Assembly (NCBI GenBank): GCA_019671135.1
Contig: JAHRHY010000009.1
Span: 186,001 to 250,000, forward strand
Length of the DNA: 64,000 bases
DNA from: Linnemannia hyalina
Lineage: Eukaryota; Mortierellomycota; Mortierellomycetes; Mortierellales; Mortierellaceae
Reading direction: 5' to 3'
Part shown: positions 23,591 to 36,200 of the stretch, piece by piece
How positions within the stretch are numbered: the stretch's first letter is position 1
How the letters are laid out: each line of letters begins with the position of its first letter
Made by a program: the position numbers and the translations under genes
Notes under the pieces: generated by a model
The model's input: only the letters and a program-made list of their open reading frames with translations
What the model was told of the DNA's origin: nothing
Databases searched by the model: none

Positions 23591-26500
23591 GGTTTTGACA
23601 CTGTGTGACTAATCTCGAATTGACAATTATGGGTCCAATCACCCTTTTTCCACTCGCTCTCGCTTTGACACCTGGCAAGTTTATCCTTTGATGCTTGTGT
23701 TCTTTTCTTGATGTTCTTTTTTCACCTTCTTTCGAAAGTACGTTCATGGCTCAATCACCTCTTTTGTGTGTATGGTGAATAACAATCGGTTAGACCATAG
23801 TTAATTCCTGCGGAAAACGCTCTTTTTTTTTTTTTTTTCTTGTGCTCGGGGGATATTTTACATGATCTCTTATTATTTGGGTGGGAATAATGGATTGGTC
23901 CATTGGGTGAACGTTGCCTTTCTGGCTTAGATTGGCGGAGGTTTGAACCCTATTCAGACCTCATCCTCTCCTCTTTATTTTGCTCCGCCGCCTCTTCTTG
24001 TATCAACAATGAACTGACATCCTTCTCGACCAATTGAACATCTTCCTTTGCTCTAGACAAAATGCGATCAAGCACGACCCACTTGCGGGCCTTGTCTTTA
24101 CGCGGGACTGATGGAGTGCACATTCCTTCTCGGAAAGACGCCAGCCTCCAAACGGAAGAAGCCCCATTCTGAGGTCGAAATTCTTGAAGCCCGATTGGAG
24201 ACGATTGAGTCGAGGTATTCAGAGAGGCTGAGTCAGATGGAGTCGCTCCTCAGCAAGGTCATGCCTACAGACGAACAGGATCCCAACAGCACCGACAATA
24301 ACGAAGGATCATCATCATCCGCCTCACAGCCAATCAACCGCGCCATGAAGGGACCAGGAATCAACACATCTAATCTGCCTATGGATATGGTCTCAGGAAC
24401 GGACGATGGTTGGGCGGACATTACTTCGCCGCAAGAAACGTCTCTGCATCTGGAAACACAATGGGATCGGGAGTTCACCAGTCCCTCCATGGTAAACTAA
24501 TAATTACACGCCTTGATTGGTACCTGAACCTGGACTGGGTCATCCCGTCATTTCCGACATTAACCTCCGTCAACCTCGACTGACTGACTGACTGACTGAC
24601 TGATCGAAAAAAAACGACATTTTCGCATACTCATCTATAGGCCTTGGATACGATGGGGACACTGACACTCACGACTACCATGGGAGGAGATCCAACAACA
24701 CCCCGGACACCGTTCCTGAAGGAAGAATCGCAGAACTACCCCCTTTTCACTCCCGAGTTCCAAGTAAGTCCAACAAACAGCAGGATGCTTTTCCATGTGT
24801 CATTTTGACACTTTGCAAAATTGTCTCGTATTGACCTATCTTTCACTTCATGATACATAGTCATCAATATCCGTAAAGTCACCAGCATCGTCGATCGCAC
24901 CTTCGTTTACATCAACAGCAGATCCAATGCAGGAGGACAGTGGAGGCGACGACGAAGGCGATCTGAGTGAACTAGCTGCAACAATGGACAAGCTCCGAGT
25001 CTTTGATGCCTCAGTCTACTTCGGCAAAGGATCCATGCTGTTTACCTCGACTGACCAGGAAAAGTTTTGGGATGAGGAGATATCCTTTGATGTCCATGAG
25101 GCCCACGGCGTTGATATCCCTCCTGAGGCGACTGTTCTGCCACCGGTGGAAGTCATGGACGCTCTCATTGACATTTACTATCAGGTAACAACATGCGCTC
25201 TTGGCTCCTTTTTTTCAGCTTAATTTGCCACCAAATTTAACTAGTACTGACATGAGCATGCCTATTTGCAACATCAATCTATAGCACTATTATGTGTATC
25301 TACCGATGATCCAAAAGACGACGTTGCTGCAGGCTCTGGAGGATCGATTTGAGCCGCAGAGTATATTCTTGTTGAACAGTCTGTTCATGGCTGCGTCGCT
25401 TACAGGAGACTGCACGCACCCGTCTTGTTGGACGGACCCGAACGACCAAAAAACACTCGGGACACCATTCTTTGAGCGTGCGCGTATGGTTCTGGACTAC
25501 TGTATCGGTATTCCTCGCCTCTCGACTGTCCAAGGACTGATCATGCTGTCGCGATATCCCAGGATCTCGGGATTGGGTCACAGTTATATGCAGCAGGCGA
25601 TTCTTATGGGCATGGATTTGGGTCTGCACCGGAAATGCGACCGCTGGATCGCCGACAAACAAGTCCAAGAGTCGAGGAAGCGAGTCTTTTGGTGTGTCTA
25701 TGCAGCTGATAGTTCGACGTCAAGTGTCACAGGACGAAGGCCAATGCTTGACGATGCCGAGATTGACGTCCCCATGATCGTTCCGACAGAAGGTGATACA
25801 GAGTCAGAGACGATACAGCTTCTCTTCCTGGTTCAGACGTGTCGACTTTGGCGGATCTTCAGGAACATCAAGCGGTTCATCTTCAATGCAGCCGAGGTCC
25901 AAGATATGGTGCCAGGAAGCTTACCCAAGAGCTACGAGCAGCAGCTGATCCAGTGGCAACTCCAACTCCCAGCAGCGCTCCGGTTCTCATTTGACGTCAA
26001 GGCCGACGACCCACGAGCCATGCAGAACTCGCGTGCCGGTAAGTGAAACTCCTAGGGATGTGTTTGTAATCGAAACATTTTTTTGGACACCAGATCAGGT
26101 ACTTAATTTCGCGGTTACTTTCTTGGAGTATCTTAGGTATTGTGCAGATGCTGTACGAGTCGGCATTGATCTTGTTGCACAAACCATACCTGTCATCTTC
26201 GGAGCACCTCAAGCGTTCGCCCTACAGATCTCAGGATATTTGCATCAAGGCAGCGACCAAGATCACCGATATTGCAAAAGTCCTGGCTCAGACGTACTAC
26301 AAGGCATTCGAGTTGACGAGTGTGGGTGAGTATGCAATGCTGAACGCGGTCCGTATCCACGTCATGTTCCTCAAATCCACGGATGCCAAGGTCGCCGAGG
26401 CAGCACAGACGCATTTTGACTACATTATGCGCTTCTTCCGCGAGTTTTACTCCTCCCCTCGAGCCAATTGCGACGAGCAGAGCATCAACTGTGTGCTCTC

Positions 26501-27294
26501 GTTCTTTGAGGAGTTTATGCATACCGTCAAGGGGCTCAGTCAATCGAGTGTGCACGTCTGTGCAGGTGCTATCAAGAGTCTGGCGATTGCAAAACGCAAC
26601 AGGATATCTAACAGCAGAGCGGGTGCAGCAGGAGGATCCGGTCATGGCGGTAGTGGTCATAAAGCGGAGGATCAGAGGAACATGGCACGGTTGGTCAAGA
26701 TTGGTCGTCAGGAACGTGCCAAGGCCAGGAGTCAATCGACCGTTTCTCCTTCTCCGCTTACTCGAGACGCTTCTGGACTCCATCGGAAACGACACAGCCA
26801 TCTGCAGCATGAGGGTCAACAGCGACTCAACCCCAACATGTACTTTCAGAACCAGCAACAGCAGCAACAGCTTACTCCTCAACAGCTTCAGCAACTCCAG
26901 CAAGTGCAGCAGCAGCGTCAAGGTTCCGTAGCACCTTCGAACCTAGGAGGCCTGGCGGGACTTCAGGATACGAGTCCTACCCTGTCGAGGACCGGGGGAT
27001 ATTACAATCCGGGCAAGCTACAGAAAGTGTCCCAATATATTGGACCCTTTGGTGGGCCTCAGGTCATGGAGAGTCTGAAGCAGTACCAGACAGCGACGGC
27101 GATCCTGAACCAGCCAACTGTTACGACCAGCACTCTTCTCCAAACGACGAACGTCCAGTCACAATTCCCGACGTTTGGACAGCAGGCGATGACCATGACG
27201 ACTCTGCAGCAACAGCAACAGCAGCTGCAGGCCCAACAGCAGGCCCAACAACAAGCCCAACAGCAACAACAGCAGCAGAATCAGCAGTTCAACC

Positions 27295-27325
<31 letters not shown>

Positions 27326-28184
27326 TAACGGCCAGCAGCAACAACAACAACAACAGTTCTATAACCAGCTCGGACAGCAACCAATGGCGCTCTACGACCC
27401 CAACAACTTCAACCAAAGCTTCTGGGGGGATATGAACAACGTCTCGGGAGCCAATACTTCAGGACTCTTTACGGATTCCTCTCAGCTTTTGAGTCCCGGC
27501 AGCAACAATAATAATAATACCGGCGCCGCAGGACTGAACCCGCTATCGCCTGCCGGATCTGTGGCGACGACTTCTACGACCAACAACACCGCCCATGCCT
27601 CAACTAATACCAACACCAACAGTAACTTGGGCGGTCATAATAACAGCAGCAGTAATATCCTCAGCGGCTTCTTGGGCAACAACGCCTCTGGGGGTAATAA
27701 TGGAGGCATGTATAGTAATTCAGGATTCGACAGCAATCTCTCCCAGCAGCAACAGCAACAGTTGCAGCAACAGTTCCTCCAGCAACAGCAACAGCAACAA
27801 CAACAGCAACAGCAGCCGCAACAGCAGTTGAGTGCGGCGGCCGACACATCCGGGTTCTTCTTACCACTCAAGATCGAACCGACTGATCCTATTGGCCCCC
27901 TTGGAGCTGGCGTCGGCACTGGAGCAGGAGGAGTGATGGACGAGGAGTTGAGCGCGGATCAAGTGCAGGCCCTGCTGGAACAGACGATTGCTGCGGCCAA
28001 TACCCGTAATACCACCAACAACAGCAACAACCTCTACCAGCATCATGCCCCGAATCAGCAGCAGCAGCAGATGTTCCAGCAGCAGCATTTCAGACAGCAA
28101 CAAATGGTGTCGAATCCTAGTCTGGAGATGAGTGGTGTCCAGGAAGATTTCCATACCACTACCAATTGGCCCGCCATGATGTAG
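22606..28184 (+). CDS. Zn2Cys6 fungal transcription factor with polyQ/polyN C-terminus
   Basis: 1,255 residues from six exons (22606-22689, 24057-24491, 24641-24763, 24861-25184, 25285-26038, 26137-28184). The binuclear zinc cluster has Cys 21, 24, 31, 38, 41 and 49; intron 1 cuts it after CDQCRRRK and exon 2 resumes TKCDQARPTCGPC. A basic linker and a short coiled coil (EILEARLETIESRYSERL) follow, as is usual for dimeric Gal4-type factors. Exons 5 and 6 hold the fungal_trans middle region: FFERARMVLDYCIGIPRLST, SYMQQAILMGMDLGLHRKCD and RVFWCVYAADSSTSSVTGRR. The last 450 residues are Gln/Asn-rich with several uninterrupted runs and look like a disordered activation region. Target genes are unknown. 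Its 3' end faces ATG22, 257 bp away. Confidence 0.92.
22690..24056 (+). other. Long intron splitting the zinc cluster
   Basis: A 1,367-bp intron with GTAACA donor and CTCTAG acceptor that joins the two halves of the zinc cluster exactly. It holds a 32-base T tract (23558-23589) and a second T tract near 23823. No convincing open frame lies inside. Confidence 0.8.
24579..24602. repeat. (GACT)n tetranucleotide repeat
   Basis: Six tandem GACT units in the second intron of the transcription factor gene. Confidence 0.9.
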
Positions 28185-28441
28185 TCTCAGCGACGGGGTT
28201 CCGTCCTTTTGTTGTTTGTTTTTTTCGGCATTTTTTTTTCCTCATTATTAAAACACCATGCATTTCTCATTCATATCTACGATCGTCTTATTGGGGTTTA
28301 CGAAGAAAAGTTTTTTAATATTACTGGAGAGTATTAAGCGAAGGATGGTAAAAGTAGAGGACCATAAGGAAGAAGAAAGAGGAGAAGAGGAGAAGAGAAG
28401 AAGAGGAGAAGGGGAGAGAAGAGGAGTGGGGAAAAGCCTTT

Positions 28442-31400
28442 TTACACACCATCCTTGGCATCGGTATGCTCAACACTAAACTTCTCCGCATCAGAAATAC
28501 CCCTCTCAACATCGACCCACCAAATAATAAACAATGGAATGATCATCATCACCAAGGGGAACACAAATCCCCACCTCGTATCATTGTTCTCAATAATCGC
28601 GCCCGTAATCAAGGGTCCCAACCAAGAACTCGACTTGTCCGTGATTCCATACAACGAAAAGAACTCTGCCTCCTTGCTCCGGGGGATGAGGGACGCGTAG
28701 AGAACACGAGAGAAGGATTGGAAGGCTCCCAGCATGAGTCCGAAATAGACCAAGGTCGGCCAGATCTCGACCTTGTAGACGAGTCCAAAGACTCCGGAGA
28801 AGCCGATGAGGACGTAGATGGGGACGAGAACAAAGGCGACAGAGATGGCGAGGAGGGTTTGTTTAGAGGTGAGGCTGAGACGGCGTTGGATGAAGAGCCA
28901 GAGGTAGGTTCCAATGAGTGCTGAGAGGGGAACGAGGATGGCTCCGACCATGAGGAGGGTGTTGGAGAGGAGGAATTTCTTCTTGCCCATGAAAGTTGCG
29001 AGCGAGATGATAGTCGAGGATCCGTCCGAGAGGATAAACCACGAAATGAGGTACTTGAACGTCTCGGACAGCGACTTTGCCCTAGAGATAGTCTTGCCAA
29101 GACGCCTCCACGAATAGAAAAACAAATTCGTCTTCTCCGTCAACGGCTCACCAGGCTGAGCAGGCATAAACTTCCACACAAAGAACGTCACTCCAAACCA
29201 CCAAACTCCTGTCAAAGCCATACCCAACTGCAACGAGTAATTCGTCTGGTCCATTGCAAGCGCAATCCCTGCCGCAATAATCAACAGTATGACTCCAGCG
29301 CCATACCCAATTGCCATAGAATGGGAGGAAAGAGAGTTGGCGACACGGTCAAAGACGAATTGATAGTCTGCGGGGGTATCGGTTCCAGATTTGACGTTTT
29401 GGCGGGCTTCGACGACGGAGGGATGGTCGCGGGCCATGGTTGGGATGAATGCGTAGTAGAGGACCCAACTGGCTCCAAATGCGACGTTTGAGATAATCAC
29501 CAACACTCCTGCCAACCAGTACAAGCCTATTCGAAGGAAAATTTAGAACGTGGGAGGTTGTGTGAGTATGAAGACCAAATAGTATGGATCCCCTTTACGA
29601 CATGTCAGGTGCGGCAGACATAATTAATATGGCAAATAATAACTTACTCTCCTTGACGACGGCGGCAAAGAGGATGGTCGAGATGGATCCGATGAACGAG
29701 AAGGCCAACAAAAACGTCTTACGACGAGCTATTTGCAGGACAAACGAAAACGAAAAGGCGTGAATAAAAACGTCGTGGCACATTTGTCCCATACCAAGAC
29801 ATAATAAAAGAGAAGAGAAGGAACTTACTGCCGTGATCAGCAAGAGCTCCCATGCTGATAAAGACAAAGGCCTGCAAGAAAACCGAGACTGAGATGCAGT
29901 ACAGCGAGAACGACGCAGTGTCCAACCACAATCCTCCGACCTTCACCTCGCACTATTGTCATATGTACAATGAATGAGAGATAAAACTTGGAGTCAGCAC
30001 GCCGTCAATATTTCCAACTATCCTGGTAGAGTACATATGGTTGGTTGACCGTTTGTGCAATGGGGCGCCGTTGTTTCTTCAGAAGCGCCCATTCCTAGTC
30101 TTTGGTATTAGTTTTGTTGAAGTCAACTGGTAAAGGTGCTACACAAGTCTTGGTAGTTGAGAGTCGGCAGTTGGTAGATAGGTGCGGTATCTGATGTCGG
30201 CGTGAGAAAATAAAATTCACCAAAAGCAAACTGTGGAGTGGGATGCAAACGCGCAGCTGCATATATCCACCGTTCTACCCCGCTCTTCCTTCCATGTCCA
30301 CTGAGAGCCTGCCTTCAGCTGAAAGAACATGTCCAAATCCAGCACCCATGCACGTGCATGCATCCAGCCAGTCAGCAAAGCGAGCGACTCTCAATCAGCC
30401 CATCCCGTAAGCCCGTCTATCTTGTTTTTTTTCCTATCAGTGTGTTGGTGTGTACCTTGTAATCAGATTCATGCTATTGTATCAAAAAAACGAGACAAAC
30501 GAAGAGGAAAGCAAAGAGTTGTTGTTGTTGGTGTTAGTAAAGCTTAATATTATATGTGCAACCACCCTTTGTGCCTCTGTCAATTCGTTCTCCCCAGATG
30601 GTCGAATGTGAGTCCTCTTTTAGACGAAGCTTACAGTGTTACAGGGGAGGGACCTATCGGCGGTCTGGTAACCGTATCCACTGGCCAGGGACTCGAGCAC
30701 GATGGGAGCCAATGCAGAGATACAGACGACACTGTAGGGCTCAGCCTATTATTAAAAGAGGAAAGGGTAAAGAACATGTTAGCGATTTGGTTGTGGTCGT
30801 TTGGTAGAAAGGGCTGTCAATATGTAGTGAAGAAGAGATGAAACTTACAGCAGCGGCATAGGCCAACCTGTTTGTCGAATCAGGTCAATTGGTTGGTGGA
30901 CGTTGTTGTTGATGTTGGTGATGTCAGTAAGGAACATATGAAACACCACGCGTTAATTCAGGAACAGAGAAGAGGAACGAGGAAATAGAAGGTTAGGCTT
31001 TGTTAAGCTTCTTTTTCATATGCATTCTCTTCGATCAAATTCGCTTTCTTCTTCTGCTTGTTGTTGCATTTTGTTGATGGAAAAAAAGAGACGGATGACA
31101 GGGTGTGGGAGTGTATGTGGGAGGAAGGTACTTTTTGTGAGAGTGTGGTTGAACCAAGCCGGCTGTTTGTGGAGCAAACAAGAACACTCTCCGCCTTTCA
31201 ACCCTCGGTGAGTGAGGGCTCTTCAGAAAAACAACCGGCAGAAAAGAAAAAAAGAGGACAGGAAGAACGATGAACCTCTTCAACCCACAAAAGGCGGACG
31301 ATGAAAAAATACAGTGTTCGTTTTTCGGAACATCCCCAAAAAAAAAACGCCATCAAAAAAACAACCGGAATCCATGTGCTGGGTAAGCTAGAGAAGCTAA

Positions 31401-32202
31401 AAGTATAAAGCGTATGGTTTGAGGTTTTTTGTTTTTCCCATCTTGTTACGTTCTCCGACGAGACCATGTCCCCAACGCAGCCAGGGGATTGGGCTAGAGC
31501 CTTTTTTGCTTTTTGCTTCCGGTCTTGTTCAATCGCGCTTGACTGCTGCACATAACAAGCTCGCTTTTTTTGTTCCGTTGTTTCCTTCTCGCCCACTCCT
31601 ACTTCTCTTCCACATGCCCGTCGGACAACGATAGGGTTGTTTTATACGTCTTTGTCAGTTTCTTTTGTTCAAACGAAATAGCCTTATTACACACACGTGG
31701 AGAACACCCTTCAATTGCAAATTGCAATTCGGGGAGAGTGGGTTGTTGATTTGTAGGCTTGGTAGTTTTTGCAGTTGTTGTTGCTATTGTTGTTGTTGCT
31801 GTAGGTGTTGTTGTTGCTGTAGGTGTTGTTGTTGCTGTAGGTGTTGTTATTGCTGTTGTTGTGCGCGTGCTAGTTTCTTATTCCAAACAAGCTTCTTTTT
31901 TTTCACTGACTAGCTGGCTATTGGTATATCCTTGTGAGCAAGCAAGCAAGTATGGCCCTTATAAATCGATGACAAAGAGATAACGCCTCTCAAAGAGAAC
32001 AACACACCACTCTCTGTTGTTTGCAGCTCTTTGCCTCTTGTCCTTGGATTTATCAATGGATCAATAAGAAGAGGGGGGAAAAAAAAGCAGGAGCGTACCA
32101 GCCTTGGATCTCACGCTTGGTGAGGGCCACGGACTCGCCGTCAGATTCGACACTGACCCTCTCCAGGTCGTCTTGCTTTCTGTCTTCAAACTCTTCCTTC
32201 AT
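28442..32202 (-). CDS. ATG22: Atg22, vacuolar amino acid exporter
   Basis: MFS-type permease of the vacuole that exports amino acids released by autophagic breakdown. Six exons (32202-32099, 30867-30849, 30745-30635, 29952-29829, 29728-29648, 29526-28442) join in frame to 507 residues. The acidic soluble N-terminus leads into LTKREIQGW and AYAAAAEPYSVV, the family's opening block; SGYGYQTADRSLPC and GLWLDTASFSLYC follow, then FISMGALADHG. The large last exon has about eight helices with GVWWFGVTFFVWKF, WFILSDGSSTI and LYGITDKSSSWLGPLITG, all characteristic of Atg22. Exon 2 is only 19 bp. Intron 1 is 1.23 kb. Identity is secure. Confidence 0.95.
30868..32098 (-). other. Long first intron of ATG22
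   Basis: A 1,231-bp intron between the TG of a Trp codon and its last G. It contains an 18-bp tandem repeat and several poly(A/T) runs, and no convincing open frame. Confidence 0.75.
31789..31860. repeat. 18-bp minisatellite in ATG22 intron 1
   Basis: The unit TTGTTGTTGCTGTAGGTG occurs about four times in tandem; the last copy has diverged. Confidence 0.85.
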
Positions 32203-32407
32203 GATGGGGCTCGAGTTAATTCGGGGGGAGGCGGGGGAGGGGAGGAGTATGGGTGATGAGGGTTGATTGCAAAGTTGCAAAAAGTGGCGGGAATGGGGGA
32301 GGGAGGGATGAAAGGGAGGGCGGGCGATGGATGGAGGAAGAGAAGAGGAGGAGGATGGATGGAATAGGGAATGTGAGGGTGAGGGGAATCGGCCAAAGAA
32401 GAGAAAG

Positions 32408-32438
<31 letters not shown>

Positions 32439-33280
32439 AAAACCTGACTTTTATTATTTCAGTCTCTTTCGTTTCTTGGGTTCTGGGTGAATTCCAGGTT
32501 GGTCAACATGCAAGTCAAAAGTCAGCGGAGAGAAAGGACATGACCCAATCAAATGGCCCAGTTGACTCTTGTGCACAAGTTACTTTTATGTTGTTTGGTG
32601 CTCTCAAGAAAGCTTTCTTGTGCCTGTTTGTGTTGTGGCTCACTGGATGACGGGCGTTTCGTATGGACGAAAGGTACGTTGGGCAACTTTATATTTTTAT
32701 TAGCTTTCACAAGGGAATTGAGCGAAGAGGAGGATCACACAGAAGTGTGGAGGGGAGAGGAAAGGATGGAAACATGGGAGAGCAAGAGGAAGAGAGGCAT
32801 ATACATGGTGTAAAAGGAAGAGGAAGAGGAAGAGGCCATGGGTGACATGAAATGGCAAGGGAGAAGGTGAGGGATCGATGAAAGCAAGAAAGGAAAAGGG
32901 AATGCAAAGCGTGAATGGATGATGCAGGGTATGCTGGACAGATGGTCTAGATGACAGTGGCACAAAAATAACTGGAAAAGGGGCGAAGGAAGTGGAGGTG
33001 ATGGTCGAAAGGGGAAAAAAGGGAGGGAAAGGGACATGATAGAATCTCAAGTGGCCTAGACTCGATGGGATTTTTGTGCGAAGGGAAAGAAGGAAGGCGA
33101 AAATGGTTGACGAGGATGAAGTAATGGAAGGCGAAGGATTTGGCGGGAGGAAATGAAAGGGGGTCATTCATAAGAAGAGGATGGACAATGGGAAAGACGC
33201 GTAACCAAGAAAAAAAAAAAAAAAAAAACCTCGAGTATGTACAGTTTGGCCATGATACTGACGAGAACACAGAAAAGGGG
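32203..33280. other. Intergenic region with 28-base A tract
   Basis: Promoter side of ATG22 and 3' side of the RasGEF gene. AG-rich on the plus strand, with an A tract at 32408-32435. No gene seen. Confidence 0.55.
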
Positions 33281-36200
33281 TTACTCGCTTTCGCACTTGA
33301 TGGCCAGTTCCTTCACACGCTCCTTGGTCAACACACGCAGCAAGAAGCACTTTGAATACAACGTGCTGTCGACTGGGAACGTGTACTTTGGCGATCGCTG
33401 CTGGAAAGCCAAAAACCACTTGATCGTCTTTGCTATTAGTTCAAAGGTAAACGAGAAGAATAGGGTTAGATGTCCACTGTACTACCAAGCGAGACACTCG
33501 TTCATATACTACCGATTGGAATACGGTCAAAGGGGCGTACCGATCAGCTGGTAGCGATAAAAGTGGACGAGGAGAGAGCCACTTGGAAGAAGCTCCTGCA
33601 GATCCTTGGGTTCTGGAGCCTCGAGCCGTGCAGCAGTCGCCATATGATTCGCCTTCATCGGAGTCAATGGGGCGGATCCCATTCCATTCTCGACAGAAGT
33701 GACATTGCTTTCCTCGGATGCAGAACCGTTCATGGGAGACGAAGACGAAGACGAGGAAGAGGAGGAGGAGGATACGACCTGGGGGAGGAACCAGGATGGC
33801 GATACGGCAATGTGGGTGAGGTCAAAGACAAAGAGACCCAGGAACGGGATGCATCCTTGTCTGTCGAGGGGGGCTTGGTATTGGAGGTACTTGCTGTGTC
33901 CTGGTTCTGTCTGTGAGTGGATGTTGCTACTCGTCCCATTCGCATCATGTCCTATTTGAAGTCATGGAGGTACTAATGAATGTCAGGGTATTTGTTGAAA
34001 GCGATCATTGCAACCAATGCTTTTTCATTAAAGGATGTCTTACCAGTAGCGTGGATGGAAGAAGAAAAGACGTCAGACCCCTGAACACTAAGTCTCTGAT
34101 GTCCGACACTCTCTCCAGCAGCAAAACTAGAACCAGCAGCAGCAGCAGAAGTCTCCTGGTACCCGACCTGATTCATCGCCTTCCTCAAATCACTCCAGTT
34201 CCCAAAAGGTGAAATGAAGTCCTGAAGGTCCTGAAGGACTCGCATCTCGTAGCTTCCGACACGCGCCCAGGTCCGACGTAGTCCACATAGGGGTGACGAT
34301 CCGAGCCCCATGACGAGTTGCATCAGTGAGTTGAAGTTCCTGTACTGGTAGCATTTCTATTAGGCGTGAGTAGTTGGTGGTTAGTATGAAGGGCGTTAAA
34401 GGGGGAGGCGTTAAAATGGGGATGAGGGATATCGTACTTTGGCGATCCTGATGAACTTTTCGACAACGCGAACGCGGTCGTCCAGAACGCGCGTGCTCAC
34501 AACCTCCGAGGCGACCCACATACACAGCTACACAAGGGGAAAAAGTAATCAGTCAGATCACTGCAATGAAAGTAAACTATAGGCGAGAAAAACACAGAAA
34601 AAAAACGCGAGACTTACCATGTTGCTTCGCTCATTGCTGGCATCCATGCCATTAGGCTCCCCTTCAGCTCTGAATAAATACCCACTGATCGAACTCTGCA
34701 CCTTGCTTCGACTCTTCCTCCCCGCCCTACACAGTTCCACCTCCAACAGCTCATCCCACTTGACATTCTCCAAGAAATGCTGTTCAAGCAGACAGAGCTG
34801 TTGCGCAATCAGTTGCGACCGATAGAAGAGGATGAACGGTTTGTATGGTGGTGGGGACACCATGGTTGGGAAGAGTTGGTGGGCGGAGGAGTGCCAGGGT
34901 CCGTAGTTCCAGCCTGGGGAGGGGGGGATGATACCGCCGGATTGAGGTTGCGAGGAGGATCTTGATTCGCTCCCGTTGATAGTGCTGGAGAAGTCTTCCT
35001 GGAGGGCTTCTTTTAGGGTTGAGAATGTGGCGGAAGAGGCGCCACTTTCGGAGGTCTCGGACGGTGGCGGTGGTGCGTTGGTTGAATCGGTTTGGATCGC
35101 CTCGACGCATGGGATGTGGTAGGGGCATTCTGGGTTTGGGTGATAACCGACTGAGGAGTTGGAGTTTGAACGCGAGTGGCGGTTAGAGATGCCCGAGAAC
35201 TGGTTCCTAGTGGGCGAAGGGATAGGCGAAGGGACCGTGCTGCTAGTCGACGAATGAAGGCCCAGACTGAGCGACGACTTGAGCCGCTTGATCGATTTGT
35301 TCGAAGGCAACGAAGGGATTGAGCTGGAGGTATTGCTCGTAACAACAGACCCCGCAGTATCTTGCTGTTGTTGGTAGTGAGTCGAAATAACAGAAGGTCG
35401 CAAGTTGGGGAAACTCCGGGCAGAGCTGAGGGTATGATGATGCTGCTCCGAGATGCCAATATACGCCAACGTCCAACAGACACACTGCTTCGAGTCCGCC
35501 TTATGCGTGGTTCCTGAGGGGTGAACAATCTGTTGATAGAAGTCCTCAGACTTTTGGCGGATCTTGTTAACGAATTTGGTGGACCAGGTACTGGTGCTTT
35601 TGTTGGATTTGATGGATGAGGAGGAGAGGCGGCGTTCTCGAGGCTGGAATGGGCCTGAGCCTTCGCTGGGTTGGCGGCCCGTCTGTTGTGCTGTCCGTGG
35701 CTGTTCCTTGAACAATGGTGGTTTCGTATTCTATGTGATGTGGTGGGCTTATTAGTAAAGAATACCGTTGTGCAATTAAGACGTGTCTCAAAGACAAGAA
35801 GCCGAGAGGCGGACTTACGACGTGCTTGGATGGAGTGTCGCCACTCAGAGGCTTAATGATCAAGCCTCCGAGAGTATAAGCCCTGTGTCGACCTTTGGTG
35901 GGGTTGCTGGGCGCGTTTGCAGTCTCCGTTACATCACTGGTTGTCACCTTGCCTGTAACCGGATCCATCTGCCTGTGCACAGTCGACACCCGGAGTCGAT
36001 CGACCACATCTGAACTAAAACCCGCTACAGCGGCCGCCGTCGATTCTGGCGCCCCATCAGTAGAAAACTTCCTGACATCCCCATTGTCAGAAACCTGTCC
36101 CGAGTCCTTTCTGTTGTTGTATTTATGCTGTCGATGATACCGCTCCATCTCAGTGGTAGCACTCTGTTGAGCAAGATCTTTATAATACCGTCGTTGGTAC

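Noticed and set aside
26193..26921. Minus-strand frame of 242 codons
   Set aside because: Shadow of the transcription factor exon, which has a recognisable domain on the other strand.
27635..27919. Cys-rich minus-strand frame
   Set aside because: It is the antisense reading of CAG/CAA polyQ codons.
31020..31634. Several overlapping short frames on both strands
   Set aside because: They lie inside the first intron of ATG22 and none is favoured by composition or similarity.
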